Shown in pieces: positions 52,263-63,125 of a DNA stretch of 64,000 nt. The stretch's first letter is position 1; each line of letters starts with the position of its first letter. The notes below the pieces were generated by a model that was not told the DNA's origin, made no database searches, and saw only the letters and a list, made by a program, of their open reading frames with translations. The DNA comes from Scilla litardierei (taxonomy: Eukaryota > Streptophyta > Magnoliopsida > Asparagales > Asparagaceae). The stretch covers positions 1 through 64,000 of the forward strand of contig JAULAV010002364.1 of assembly GCA_030789695.1 (NCBI GenBank), written 5' to 3'. The translations under genes were made by a program, and so were the position numbers.

Positions 52263-52589
52263 TATTTTCGTTGGTCTTTGTACCTCTTTGCCTCCTGCCA
52301 TGTTCTTGGTTGTCTGGGCTTCCTACTGGCAGAACTGTTTCGTAGGGGAGGAAGACTCTAGGTCTTTTGAGTCGTAGTCACGATCAATCCTGTTCGGGAG
52401 GTGATCCGCTGTTGTCCCTTCATCATTCGTTGTGAGTGCAAGTGGTCCTCAGGACACCGTGCCAATCAGCCCGATAGACTAGGGCCTTGGGGGTGTTCTT
52501 AGCCGACCTGCTGTGGCTTTTCCCTCGTCTGTGATCCTCAGGCCAATCGGGTGACCACCTTGCAGATGGGGGGCTTGCCATCCGTCTTA

Positions 52590-53350
52590 TGGTCGGTCGG
52601 AGGATCGACCTGCTAGGGGAGTTACCCCTAGCGTTTCAGCTGATCAGGTCGTCTGGGCCACTGGTGGAACTATCCCCAGGCTTATACCCAACTGATGTTC
52701 CGACCCGCTGGGGGAGTTGCCCCCAGCCTTACGGGCGGCCATGTTAATCTGCCAATTGGGGGAGTTTCCCCCAGCCTTACGATCGATCGGGTCGGTTAGT
52801 CAGCGGGGGGAGCTACCCTCCGTCTTACGACTAATCGATGATCCCGCCTGCTGGGGGAGTTGCCCCCAGCCTTACTGACGGGCCTGCTGATCGGCCCACT
52901 GGGGGAGTTGCCCCAGCCTTATAGTCAATCGGGTCGGTTGGTCAGCAGGGTAGCTACCCTCCATCTTACGACTAATCGATGATCCCGCCTACTAGGGGAG
53001 TTGCCCCCAGCCTTATGGACGGGCATGCTGATCAGCCGGCTGGGGGGTTGCCCCCAGTCTTACAGTCGATAGGGTCGGTTGGTCAGTGGGGGGCTACCCT
53101 CTGACTTACGACAAATCGATGAACCTGCCTACTGGGAGAGTTGCCCCCAGCCTTACGAACGGGTCTGCTGATCATCTCGCTGGGGGAGTTGCCCCTAGCC
53201 TTACGGCTGATCGGGTCGGTTGGTCAGCGGAGGGGGCTACCCTCTGGCTTATGACCAATCGATGAATCCGCCTGCTAGGGATGTTGTCCCTAGCCTTACG
53301 ATAGGTTTGGTGATCGGCCCACTGGGGGAGTCATCCCTAGCCTTTTGTCC
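52590..53350. repeat. T2 tandem-repeat block with CTGGGGG hairpins
   Basis: Same units as in T1 (CTGGGGGAGTTGCCCCCAGCC alternating with CTACCCTCCG and CTTACGACTAATCGATGA), about 760 bp and fewer copies. Confidence 0.85.
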
Positions 53351-53561
53351 GATCCGCGCAACAAGTCCCACCGGGGGTGACTTCCCATCTGCTCTGCTAT
53401 CGATCGCCAAGCTAGACACAGTGAGAAACATCAGAGCTGTACTAACACGGTTCTCTTTTCATTCCTTGAACCCAGGGGTACATTTGGAGGAAAATAAAAT
53501 GGTCGAGGCGTGGGCAAGCTAATCTTGTCCAGGTGGGGCTGCGGCTGATTGTCCTGTCCGC

Positions 53562-55254
53562 TTACTCGATGATGTGCTTGGCCGCCTGAACCACAATCAC
53601 CTTCTTCCCCTTGACCATCTGTCTAGATGTCCCTTCCCCGGGGGCGGTGGCCAAGTCGTCGACGAAATTCTGTAAATGGCCCTGGCTGACCAGCTTTTCT
53701 ATATCCTTATTCAAATGCTAGCAGTCGTCAGTGTCATGGCCATTGTCCTTGTGATACTTGCAATATTTCTCCTCATCCTTTCCGCCTCTCTTCATCCTTG
53801 GAGGTGGCCTGCTGAAGTGCCCCTCCTTCTGAGCATGCACGAGGACAACGTCCGGGGCGATGTTCAGCTTGGGGGGTCATGGCTCCTCCCTGTGCTGCTT
53901 CCCTTTGGCTCTCTTCTCATACCGTGGGTCGTCATGGCCGTGACGCTCGCTCTCGTCGCACTTGGATCCTCGTCTGGCCCCTGTTGGGTCACTTCCATCC
54001 TCTACAGCCAGTGCTTCTTCCGTCAGCATGTAGCGCTCTGCACGGACTATAACCTCGGCAAGGTTTTTTGGTGGATCGTTGTGTAATGACTTTTTTAGGC
54101 CCCTGTGTCGGAGCCCTTTCTTCAAGGCCGTTTTCATGACCAACTCGGGGCAGCTCTCCACGTTCTGTCTTTCCGTGTTGAAGCTCTGTCTTTCCGTGTT
54201 GAAGCGACGTATGTAGTGCCTCAGGGTTTTCCTGGGACCCTGCACCATATTGAACGGGAGTTTTGAGTCTGGTTTTACCTGACGTCCAGCCATGAAATGT
54301 TTACAGAACTGTTGGGAGAGGTCCTCGAAGCTGTCGATGGAGCGGTTGGGAAGGCTGTGATAACATCTTCGGGCTGATTTTTAGAGTGTGGAGTAGAAGC
54401 TTCTGCAAAGTAGGGTGTCGTTGGCCCCTTGGAACGCCATGACTCCCTCATAATCCATGACGTGGTCCTCCGGGTCGCCCGTGCCATCATATTTCTCCAG
54501 AGTTGTCACCTTGAATTTAGAGGGCACCCGTGCTTCAGTTATCCTTCTGGTCAACGGATAGCGGTCACCCATGGCTCCCCCCAGGCGTCCACCTGTGCTC
54601 CTACCAAGGTCGTTCCGCTGCGGCAAGTGAACGGGGTCACGCCAGGGGCTTGCCCGAGTCCCCACCGAGCCGGGGGTGACAGTTGGTTGACGGGCACCCT
54701 TCTTCTCCCGTTAGTATTCTTGGCTCTTCTACCCTCCTCGACAGGGACTTTTGCTCGTGCGGGGTCGGTCCTCTGTGGTTCGGCGATCGGTCGATCGTCG
54801 ATTTGTTGAGCATGGTTGCCGTGACAAGGCCGTAACCGATTCATCTCCAGCTTGCTTGGGGTCTGCTGTCGCCTCCTCCCGAGGTGAGGTGGAGTGAGGG
54901 ATCGCACTGGGACGAAGTTTGGCAAGATGAATCACCTTTCTGGGTTGGTTGCTCCATCCCCGTGGTCAGTGACCACGGCCGAGCGTAAAGGCTGGCGGAC
55001 CCCTCCTTGACCGAGGGCCCCCGTCGTCCCGTCTCCTGGAATAGACACATTCCCAAAGAGCTGTTGAATCTTGGCGACCAACGTCTGGAGGTGGGCATTG
55101 GTCTCTGGGGCAAAGAGGCGGAGCTGCTCTTGGGTTATCGAGCGGGGGTCGCCCGTCCCCTTGGTGGTGTGGCTGTACTGGTTCTCGAGAGGGACGTAGT
55201 CACCCTCCTCATGGATGGGGGCATGCACCCCGAGCCATTGCAGACTGGTTCCAT
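53562..55254 (-). pseudogene. T2 gag (Tat-like), broken
   Basis: Starts MEPVCNGSG at 55254; an inserted base near 55222 shifts into the frame IHEEGDYVPLENQYSHT. The core VTTLEKYDGTGDPEDHVMDY is at 54590-54440. The Lys/Glu-rich part is at 54293-53877, with a short internal duplication of FNTERQ (54160-54210). It ends at 53562 after a region like HDTDxCxHLxxDIxKLV. No protease follows. The hydrophobic ORF on the other strand (53676-54086) is a shadow of the charged gag. Confidence 0.75.
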
Positions 55255-55280
55255 TTTGGTTGCTTTGAAGTGGGCTTGTT

Positions 55281-55301
55281 TGGCTCCCACTGACGGCGCC
55301 A
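55281..55301 (-). promoter_or_regulatory. Primer-binding site of T2
   Basis: The minus strand reads TGGCGCCGTCAGTGGGAGCC, two bases from the LTR; close to the E0 site. Confidence 0.8.
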
Positions 55302-55303
55302 GA

Positions 55304-56960
55304 TGTTTACGGGTATTTTCTCACTACAAGATCGTTGACCGGCGGTTTAGTGATCAATGTGGTCAAGGGATCGGTTGGGATCCCTTGGTCCTCCAAGCGT
55401 ACATTTCTTGGCTTGGGTTGCACAGGGCCCCACTTCGGCACGGCATGCGGCTCACTTGGTGGGTCGAGGACAACGAGCTCTTCATCAGGAGTGTTGGGCC
55501 TTGGTCAGCGAGGTGCGGAGGGGTAGCCTCGGAACCTAGATGAGCACTTGGCCTCAGTCAATCAAGTACCAAGGGGTAGCCTCAGCGCCCCGATTATCAC
55601 TCGGTCTCGGTCGATGGCGACTCTCGCTAGAGGCGAGCAGGCTTGTCGTCGTGCAGGCCTTGCTTAGGCAAGTTCCGCCCTGAGGGGTAGCTTCGGTGCC
55701 TCGGTTCCGCTTCTTCCTGGAAAGACGAAGAAACTTGTCATGGGGCCAGATCTTGGTTCAAGCCAAGTCCCCTCCGATGCCAAATTCAGAACAGATCTGA
55801 ATAATACTCGACGAGATCGGTACGGCTCGTAAAGAGGCCGGCACGCGTATCCTCGGATCGAGCTATCGGAGGGAAGATAATGGAGAAAGCAAGGTCTTTT
55901 AGTGGAATACATCCATTTTTGGTGTCGGGGATTCGATCCCTTTCTTCGTTCATGCCCCCCACCCCTATATAGGGATTCTCCCCATGATCGACGTGTCTTC
56001 GTGCCCCCTTATTCCGCCCCCATGATCTGCCCCCCTCCGGGCGCCTTTTTGCGCCATCAAGGTGGATTAATGGGGTCCCTTAATGTTCATTAAAGGAGAG
56101 CATTTTAGGGAGTGGTTAGTCTCGCAGTCGGGGGCTGACCGGGCGCACGTCCGATCGTGGGTGATCCTAAGCAGGGCTTCCCTGGTGGCCTTCGCTGGTT
56201 GGCCTAAAACTCTTTTTGGAGAGCCTACTTCTTCCCGTGTTGGCTTGGGCCGCCTGCTTTTGGGCCTCTCTAAAATAGACGTATCAACCTCCGTTGTTGG
56301 TGTTGGGGATTCGATCCCTTTCTTCGTTCATGCCTCCACCCCTATATATGGATTCCCCCCCCCCACGATCACCGTGTCTTTGTGCCCCATTATTCCGCCC
56401 CCATGATCTGCCCCCCCTCTGGGTGCTTTTATGCACCATCAAGGTGGATTAATGGGGTCCCTTAATGGCCATTAAGGGAGAGTGTCTTAGGGAGCGGTTA
56501 GCTCCCGCAATCGGGGGCTAACTGGACACATGTTCGATCATATGTTATCCTAAGCAGGGCTTCCCCGGGGCCTTCGCTGGTTGGTCCAAAACTCTTTTTG
56601 AAGAGCATACTTCTTCCCGTATGGGCTTGGACCATCTGCTTTTGGGCCTCTCTAAAATATTCGTATCAATTGCCCCCATCACTCGGGCCGTTCGGATCCT
56701 GCCAGTTTGGTTCGGGCGATGTGACTTCTATGGATTTTGACAGGTGCGTCAGTCGAGGCCAATCCATTAAATGGTGGCCATCATGATGCGGCCCATTTGA
56801 ACTTCTCTGAGTGCAGAATTCGAAGCGCCGCCAGGCCTCCAGATGCTGTTACGCGCTCTCCTTCGGACGGTCCTGATTCTAAGACTGCTCTTCATATAAA
56901 GACGTCGGCCTTTCAAGTTTCGATTCTTTCACGCCTTTCTTCCTGACTCTAACCTTGCAA
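55304..56960 (-). repeat. LTR shared by T2 and T3
   Basis: Starts TGTTTACGGGTATTTTCTCAC. Hairpin A is at 55510-55536 (AGGTGCGGAGG-GGTAG-CCTCGGAACCT); hairpins B and C are decayed. It has two copies of the 375-bp segment. Minus-strand TATA CCCTATATAGGG lies at 55961-55974. The right end is estimated at about CTTGCA 56960. Confidence 0.65.
56894..56901 (+). promoter_or_regulatory. TATA box for the plus-strand gene of T3
   Basis: CATATAAAG, 220 bp before the ATG. In T2 the same place reads CATATACAG. A 66-bp tandem duplication of the leader follows (about 56955-57083), each copy ending TAAGGTAACTCTCC. Confidence 0.5.
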
Positions 56961-57113
56961 GCCATTCGAACTCGCCTTCTTCTATCTTCCCTCAGATTCT
57001 CTCTAAGGTAACTCTCCTTGCAAGCTCATTCGAACTCGCCTTCTTCTATCTTCCCTCAGATTCTCTCTAAGGTAACTCTCCTTCTTCCTTCTCTGCCCCG
57101 TTCGCTTTGCCTC

Positions 57114-58699
57114 ATGGCGTCACTTAGAATAGGTGGTTCCGTGTCGGGGCCATGATTCCCCCGACGCCCGATTCAGGTGATCTCCTGTCTTCGGGGCCAA
57201 GTATCTCCTTGTCGACATGCCCCATTCTGGACAAGGAGAAGGTTTTCTTTTTGTGGACCTGGTTGGTGATGATGTGGTTCAGGCGGCAGAAAGGTTCGAC
57301 GTTCCCCCGGCGGTCCATGGGTCGTCGTCCATGATCCCCTTCTCGAAGGTGATAACGATCCGGGAGAAATATCTGTGCCATCCATATGATGTCCTGGTTC
57401 CTTTCAGCGACGAAAGGATTTTCTTTCCAAGGAGCAGGGAGGTCGGCGTCTACGTCGAGATGTTTCGCCCGGGACTCCGCTTCTCCCTTCATCCCTTTAT
57501 CACCCAGGTCATGGAGGTCTTGATGGTGGCCCGGTGCTAGCTGACCCCGTATTCCATCGCGGTGTTGGTTGGGTACATAATGATCTGCGGCGTCCATGGC
57601 TTGAAGCCGTCCCTCCCCCTTTTCTTCCATTATTGTCGGGTTCAAACAGTCGGCCGAAGGTCGTGGCAGCGCATCCATGCCCGAGCAAGAAGGGAGTGTT
57701 TGCTCGGCCTGTCCCGCTAGATGGAGGACTAGAGATCGAGCTTTGTTTTCGTGGTTTTTCCTAGGGACACTAAGATCTTGACAGGTTGGGGAGGGCTATG
57801 TCAGTATGACTTGACGTTGACCCTCTCCGAGGCTGATCAGGCTGTCATCCACCTTTTTTCGTCTCTGCCCTTAGAGGAGAGGTCGTTCTGGGCTCTGCTA
57901 AACGACCTGCTCCTCAAGACCGTCATGTGGACCCCTGGTAGGTGCCCCTTTTTTCTTTTCGCTTTCCCTCTCGCTTACCCTGATCTTCTTTCTTTCCCCA
58001 GAGATGGCAGTCCGAGAATTCAGCCGCAATGTCGATGAGCTCATCTGCCGGGGATCTAGCCAAATCCGTGGGAACCCCTCGAGGTAGGTGCATCGTCGTG
58101 CGATGGAGGAGGAGGTGCACCGGGCCGACCCGACGGTGGGGAGACTGGAGCCTATGGTCGTGGCCCCATCGCTCGCCCCGATCGTGGTGGGTTCCTCCAC
58201 GGCAGAGACCGCGACTGCCGAACCTCCCTGCTCCATCTTCACCGAAGGTGGCAACAGGGGCGCCGGCCCGATGCCTCATGTGCCCACAGGTGGTCACGGC
58301 ATGGGGTGAAAGCGTTCCCCTCCAGAGTCTGCCGAGGTGGCGTCCGAAGAAGCCCGCATGGAGGCCCAGTAATTGCAGCGTCGGGTGGACGAACTTGCGT
58401 TCAAGGTGCTGGACCTTCAGGGGGAACTGGCTGACTCTGAGAGGTTGGCCCGGGAGGCAGAAGAAGCGTTCCGTCGGGAGAGAGGCAATCTCTGGAACGA
58501 GCTAGGGGCCCTGTGTTAGGCGCTAGCCACGCATCCCACCCGGCTCGTCGAGGAGGTGGAGAGGGGCTATAAGGGGGTCCTGAGGCCGCGGATTATGGAG
58601 GCCCTCAAAGAGGCTTTCGACACCTACGAGGACCTCTTGGCCCCCAGGATCGTGGGGGTCTTCTGAGACTCTTTCCAGAGGTTCAAGGAGTGTATCTGA
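57114..58699 (+). pseudogene. T3 antisense gene, decayed
   Basis: Starts MASLRIGGSVSGP and stops at once (TGA near 57151). The domain (VPFSKVITIREKYLCHPYDV, then GLRFSLHPFITQVMEVLMVA) is still readable at 57217-57540. Intron 1 is 57938-58001. Near 58330 the sequence jumps from the linker straight into the coiled coil (CTGCC|GAGGTGG), losing about 500 bp including intron 2. It ends near 58699. Confidence 0.7.
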
Positions 58700-59194
58700 G
58701 AGTCGCTTCCCCGACCCTAGCCAGGTCCCTAAGACCATCCCCGCTCTGAGCAAGGCGAGGTGCCAGAGGACGCCTCCTCCCGGGCCCCGGGCCCCTAGGC
58801 GTTGCTTCTTCCTTTTTGTTCCCCTTTCCCTCCCTTGCCTTGTAATGCAGAACAATTTTTGTGGTGTAAAGTATAAAGCATTTTCGTTGGTCTTTGTACC
58901 TCTTTGCCTCCTGCCATGTTCCTGGTTGTCTGGGCTTCCTACTGGCAGAACTGTTTCGTAGAGGAGGAAGACTCTAGGTCTTTTGAGTTGTAGTCGTGAT
59001 CAATCCGGTTGGGGAGGTCATCTGCTGATGTCCCTTCATCATTCGTTGTAAGAGCAAGTGGTCCTCGGGACACCGTGCCAGTCGGCCCAATAGACTCGGG
59101 CCTCGGGGGTGTTCTCGGTCGACCTGTGTGGCTTTCCCCTCGTTCGTGATCCTCAGGCCAATCGAGTGACCACCTTGCAGAAGGGGGGCTTGCC

Positions 59195-60110
59195 ATTAGT
59201 CTTATTGTTGGTCGTAGGATCGGCCTGCTGTGGGAGTACCCCAGCCTTTCGGCTGATCGGGTCGTTTGGGCCGCTGGTGGAGCTATCCCCCAGCTTATAC
59301 CCAATCGATGTTCCGACCCCCTGGGGGAGTAGCCCCCAGCCTTACGGGCGGCCATGTTGATCTGACAGCTGGGAGAGTTGTCCTAGCCTTACGGTCGATC
59401 GGGTCGGTTAGTCAGCGGAGGGAGCTACCATCTGTCTTACGACTAACCGATGATCCTGCCTGCTGGGGGAGTTGCCCCGAGCCATACAGACGGGCCTGCT
59501 GATCGGCCTGCTGGGGGGTTGCCCCAGCCTTATAGTCAATCGGGTCGGTTGGTCAGCAGGGGGATCTACCCCCTGTCTTACGACTAACCGATGATCCCCA
59601 ATGCTGGGGGAGTTGCCCCCAGCCTTACAGACGGTCCTGCTGATCGGACCGTTGGGGGAGTTGCCCCCAGCCTTAGAGTCGATCGGGACAGTTGGTCAGC
59701 GGGGGGAGCTACCCTCTGTCTTACGACTAACTGATGATCCCACCTGCTGGGGGAGTTGCCCCCAGCCTTAGGGACGTGCTTGCTAATCGGCCCGCTGGGG
59801 GAGTTGCCCCCAGCCTTACAGTCAATCAGGTCGATTGGTCAGTGTGGGGCTACCCTCCGGCTTACGACCAACCGATGAACCCGCCTGCTGGGGAAGTTGC
59901 CCCCAGCCTTACGAACGGGCCTGCTGATTGGGCTGCTGGGTGAGTTGCCCCCAGCCTTACGGTTAATCGGGTCGGTAGGTTAGCGGAGGGGGCAACCCTT
60001 CGGCTTATGACCAATCGATGAATCCACCTGTTAGGGGAGTTGCCCCAGCCTTATGGATGGGTTCGGTGATCGACCAACTAGGGGAGTCGTCTCCAGCCTT
60101 CCGTCCGATC
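59195..60110. repeat. T3 tandem-repeat block with CTGGGGG hairpins
   Basis: Same unit types as in T1 and T2, about 900 bp, with many perfect CTGGGGG/CCCCCAG arms. Confidence 0.85.
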
Positions 60111-60321
60111 TGCGCAACAAGTCCCCGTGGGGGGAGGTGACTTCCCATCTGCTCCGCTATCGATCGCTAAGCTAGACACAGTGAGTAAAAGCAGAGCAGT
60201 ACTAACACAGTTCTCTTTTCATTCCTTGAACCTAGATGTACATTTGGAGGAAAATAAAACGGTCGAGGCGTGGGCAAGCTAATCTTTTCCAGGTGGGGCT
60301 GCGGCTGATTGTCTTGTCCGC

Positions 60322-60914
60322 TCACTCGATGATGCGCATGGCCGCCTGAACCACATTCACCTTCTTCCCATTGTCCATCTGTTTGGATGTCCCTTCCCTG
60401 GGGGCGGTGATCGGGTCGTCGACGAAATTCTTTAAATGGCACCGGCTGACCAGCTTTTCTATATCCTTCTTTAAATGCCAGCAATCATCGGTGTCATGGC
60501 CATTGTCCTTGGGATACTTGCCATATTTCTCCTCCTCCTTTCCACCTCTCTTCATCCTCGGAGGCAGCCTGTTGAAGCGCCCCTCCTTCTAAGCGTGCGC
60601 GAGGACAACATCCGGGGTGGTGTTCAGCTTGTGGGGTCGTGGCTCCTCCCTGCACTGCTTTCCTTTGGCTCTCTTCTCCTGCCGTGGGTCGTCAAGGCCG
60701 CGGTGCTCGCTCTCGTCATGCTTGGATCCTCGTCTGGCCCCCGTTGGGTGACTTCCATCCTCTGCGGCCAGTGCTACTTCTGTCAGCATGTAGCGCTCTG
60801 TCCGGGCTAAGACCTTGGCGAGGTCTTTGGGCAGATCATTGTGTAATGACTTTTTCAGGCACATGTGTCGAAGCCCTTTCTTCAAGGCCGTTTTCATGAC
60901 CAACTCGAGGCAGC
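60322..60914 (-). pseudogene. T3 gag, C-terminal part
   Basis: Cut on its 5' side by Athila-3 at 60914. It holds a Lys/Glu-rich region (DLAKVLARTERYMLTEVALA, 60850-60700) and a tail with DNGHDTDDCWHLKKDIEKLV ending VNVVQAAMRIIE and a stop at 60322. Two frames are needed to read it. Confidence 0.7.
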
Positions 60915-61217
60915 TGATCGGTCCATATTTTACACCCTTTTCTGCATATTTGCATGCCATTTCGGTTGCTCATATTGCAATTTTCACGATTATTCGATGA
61001 TATTGTGTTACTTTTCACTATTTCTTGTTTTTGTCGGATTTCAGGAAATATGAGAAATGGGGAGAAAAGATGAGCTTAAAGGACTTGCACGCGTAACGGA
61101 GCATCGCTCATGGACTTATTGTGGACCTATCAGCGATAGAAGACGAGTGGAAGAAGAAAGAACGTCGTAGGAGCGACGAGGAAGCGAAATGATGAAGATT
61201 GGGCATTTTCAGCATGC

Positions 61218-61736
61218 CACTCGGCCGAGTGACGGAGTCACTCGGCCGAGCAAAGAAGCCTGCTCGTTCGGCCAGATCGGACACGCAATTACTTGAAGAT
61301 TAGCGTGCACTCGGCCGAGTGACGACATCCCACTTGGCCGAGAATGGAGACACCACTCGCCCGAGTGGCACACGAACGACGGCATCCAAAAGACCAGACT
61401 TACTGTAATCCATCAGTCGACTACGAGCTCCGACTCGGCCGAGTACCAAAAGCCCCTCAGCCGAGTGACATTTGCCGCTCGGCCGAGTGACGACGAGGAC
61501 TCGCAACGCCCAGATTTTCAGACAACCGTTCACTCTTTTGAAATCTGTTATCATTCCAGCAATGAAAGTATTTTTCTCATATTTTTATGGATATTAAACT
61601 TCATGACGGTTCCAACGCTACCAATAACGTGGCAATCGGAGGTTGGATGAAATCTGGGGAATTTCTACAAGTCGATGCTGCAGTGCTGGAATTTCCACTC
61701 GGCCGAGTGAGCGTTCCCCACTCGGCCGAGTCGCTC
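61218..61736 (+). repeat. Palindrome array ACTCGGCCGAGT, Athila-3 LTR
   Basis: About eleven copies over 520 bp, in two groups (61218-61495 and 61695-61736) separated by about 200 bp without copies. Confidence 0.85.
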
Positions 61737-61824
61737 CTTGCCCAGAATTCAAGTTGTACGTGGACTTTGTTTCAGGCACGGGTTTGAGAGGGTTTGGAGG
61801 GCTTTTTGCTAGGGTTTTTGGGGG

Positions 61825-61834
61825 CTATTTAAGG
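61825..61834 (+). promoter_or_regulatory. TATA-like box, Athila-3 LTR
   Basis: CTATTTAAGG, in the same order (palindromes, TATA, hairpins) as in the other Athila LTRs. Confidence 0.45.
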
Positions 61835-62197
61835 GGGTTTGTAGCCACCATTAAGGGGGTTCCCAATATGTTTTCTTAGGGATTATTTTAGAGGTTAGGC
61901 CATGCCCTAGGCCCCCTCTTGGATCTAAAAGCTTGTATTTGGATTGAAGATCTTCATTAAAGCTAAGTATTTTGCTCTTGTTATTTGAATCTTTGTTTTT
62001 TTATCTTTTTGTATGCAAGCAATGATTTTTATTGATTCTCATATTGTTATTGCTATGCTTGAGTAGATTTGATGTTCTAGGGCATGGGGATGAACCCTAT
62101 GGATCTAATTTCAGATTTGTGATGAATGAATTTCTAAATTGCAAGAATTGTTAGGAGGTTAGGTTGTGATCGATTTATTACGGATAGCTAGGGATTC

Positions 62198-62499
62198 CCA
62201 TCGATTGGGGTTTGCAAGAGATTGGATTCTAATCGATGGGAAGGCCTAGATATTCGATTTAGGTTTATAATCGAGATTCTCTTGAATTGGTTTGCAAGAG
62301 ATTGGACCAAAGCTAGGATTTTTATTATAAATCTATACCCATATTCGTTTGCAAGAGATTGGACGAATACGAACTATCACAACCTAGATCGTAACTCGAG
62401 TTTGCACGAGAGTGGGCTCGAGGGGCGATTGAACGATGATGTCGATCTTCATGCTAGTGGCTTAGGTTAGGGTTGCAAGAGATTGGGCCCTAATCTAGG
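62198..62499 (+). repeat. Five-hairpin array with constant loop, Athila-3 LTR
   Basis: H1 62198-62240: arms CCCATCGATTGGGGT/ATTCTAATCGATGGG, 15 of 15 paired when G.U pairs count. H2 62281-62317. H3 62342-62369: TATTCGT/ACGAATA. H4 62390-62428. H5 62461-62499: TTAGGTTAGGG/CCCTAATCTAG with G.U pairs. The loops keep TTGCAAGAGATTGG. Confidence 0.85.
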
Positions 62500-62941
62500 T
62501 TGCTATAGACCGGCAATAGCACGAGAGCGTGAGCTTGGTTCTCTATTCAGTTACGACTAGTTCACCTCAACGCAAGTCTAGTAATATTGAGATTCACTAT
62601 TTATAATGATGTATGATGATCCGTAGTGGGGATTTCCTAGCTCTAGACTCTTTTATTATATTATATTTGAATCGATATTTTACCCAACATCTTTATCACC
62701 GACACCGACATCCACCACCATTGTCATTACATCATACCATAACCATCTCCACCAATAATACATTCGTAGTCAAACCAACCTAGGATAGATTGGAACCAAC
62801 ACCACCTCCTCGTGTTCGATACCCGCTCACCACTTTGCCGTGTGCTTGCGGTAAAACTACAATCATTCTCCCAGTGTATATCCGGGGCCGACCAAGTTTT
62901 CGGTTGTGCTCTTGGGTTGCATTTCGGTGCGATCAAGTTTT

Positions 62942-62959
62942 TGGCGCCGTTACCGGGGA
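62942..62959 (+). promoter_or_regulatory. Primer-binding site of Athila-3
   Basis: TGGCGCCGTTACCGGGGA, one base off the tRNA-Asp complement. Confidence 0.85.
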
Positions 62960-63125
62960 GGAGTTTCCCGTTGGTGCCAGTTTATCACAATTAGGTAGAT
63001 TAGACTACGAAAAAAAAATTTTAACAAAAAGAAATTTTCACCCCCGCCACCATTACTACCATTTCTATATTCTTTTGTGCCACTGATATTTTTCTCAAGG
63101 TATTTATCTTTGTTTATCAGGTGTT

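Larger units (their letters stand above)
48311..55303 (-). mobile_element. T2: gag-only Tat-like gypsy unit with antisense gene
   Basis: The only uninterrupted unit, about 7 kb from LTR to PBS. Left LTR (48311 to about 49930), plus-strand gene 50017-52083, repeat block, minus-strand gag 55254-53562, PBS, then the LTR shared with T3. Confidence 0.75.
55304..60914 (-). mobile_element. T3: gag-only Tat-like gypsy unit, cut by Athila-3
   Basis: Third unit of the array. Plus-strand gene 57114-58699 with an internal deletion of about 500 bp, repeat block 59195-60110, gag 3' part 60322-60914. The gag 5' part, PBS and right LTR would lie beyond Athila-3. Confidence 0.75.
60915..62935 (+). repeat. 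5' LTR of Athila-3
   Basis: 2021 bp, ending GTGCGATCA before the PBS. It carries all the features of the other Athila LTRs but differs widely in sequence, so shared features here are conserved ones. The last 70 bp look partly doubled: GGGGCCGACCAAGTTTT at 62884, then GTGCGATCAAGTTTTTGG at 62928. Confidence 0.75.

Noticed and set aside
62198..62499. CRISPR-like array of 14-16 bp repeats at fairly regular spacing
   Set aside because: The sequence is a plant LTR. The repeats are loops of hairpins whose flanks are complementary to each other, not independent spacers, and the same flanks recur in all copies.
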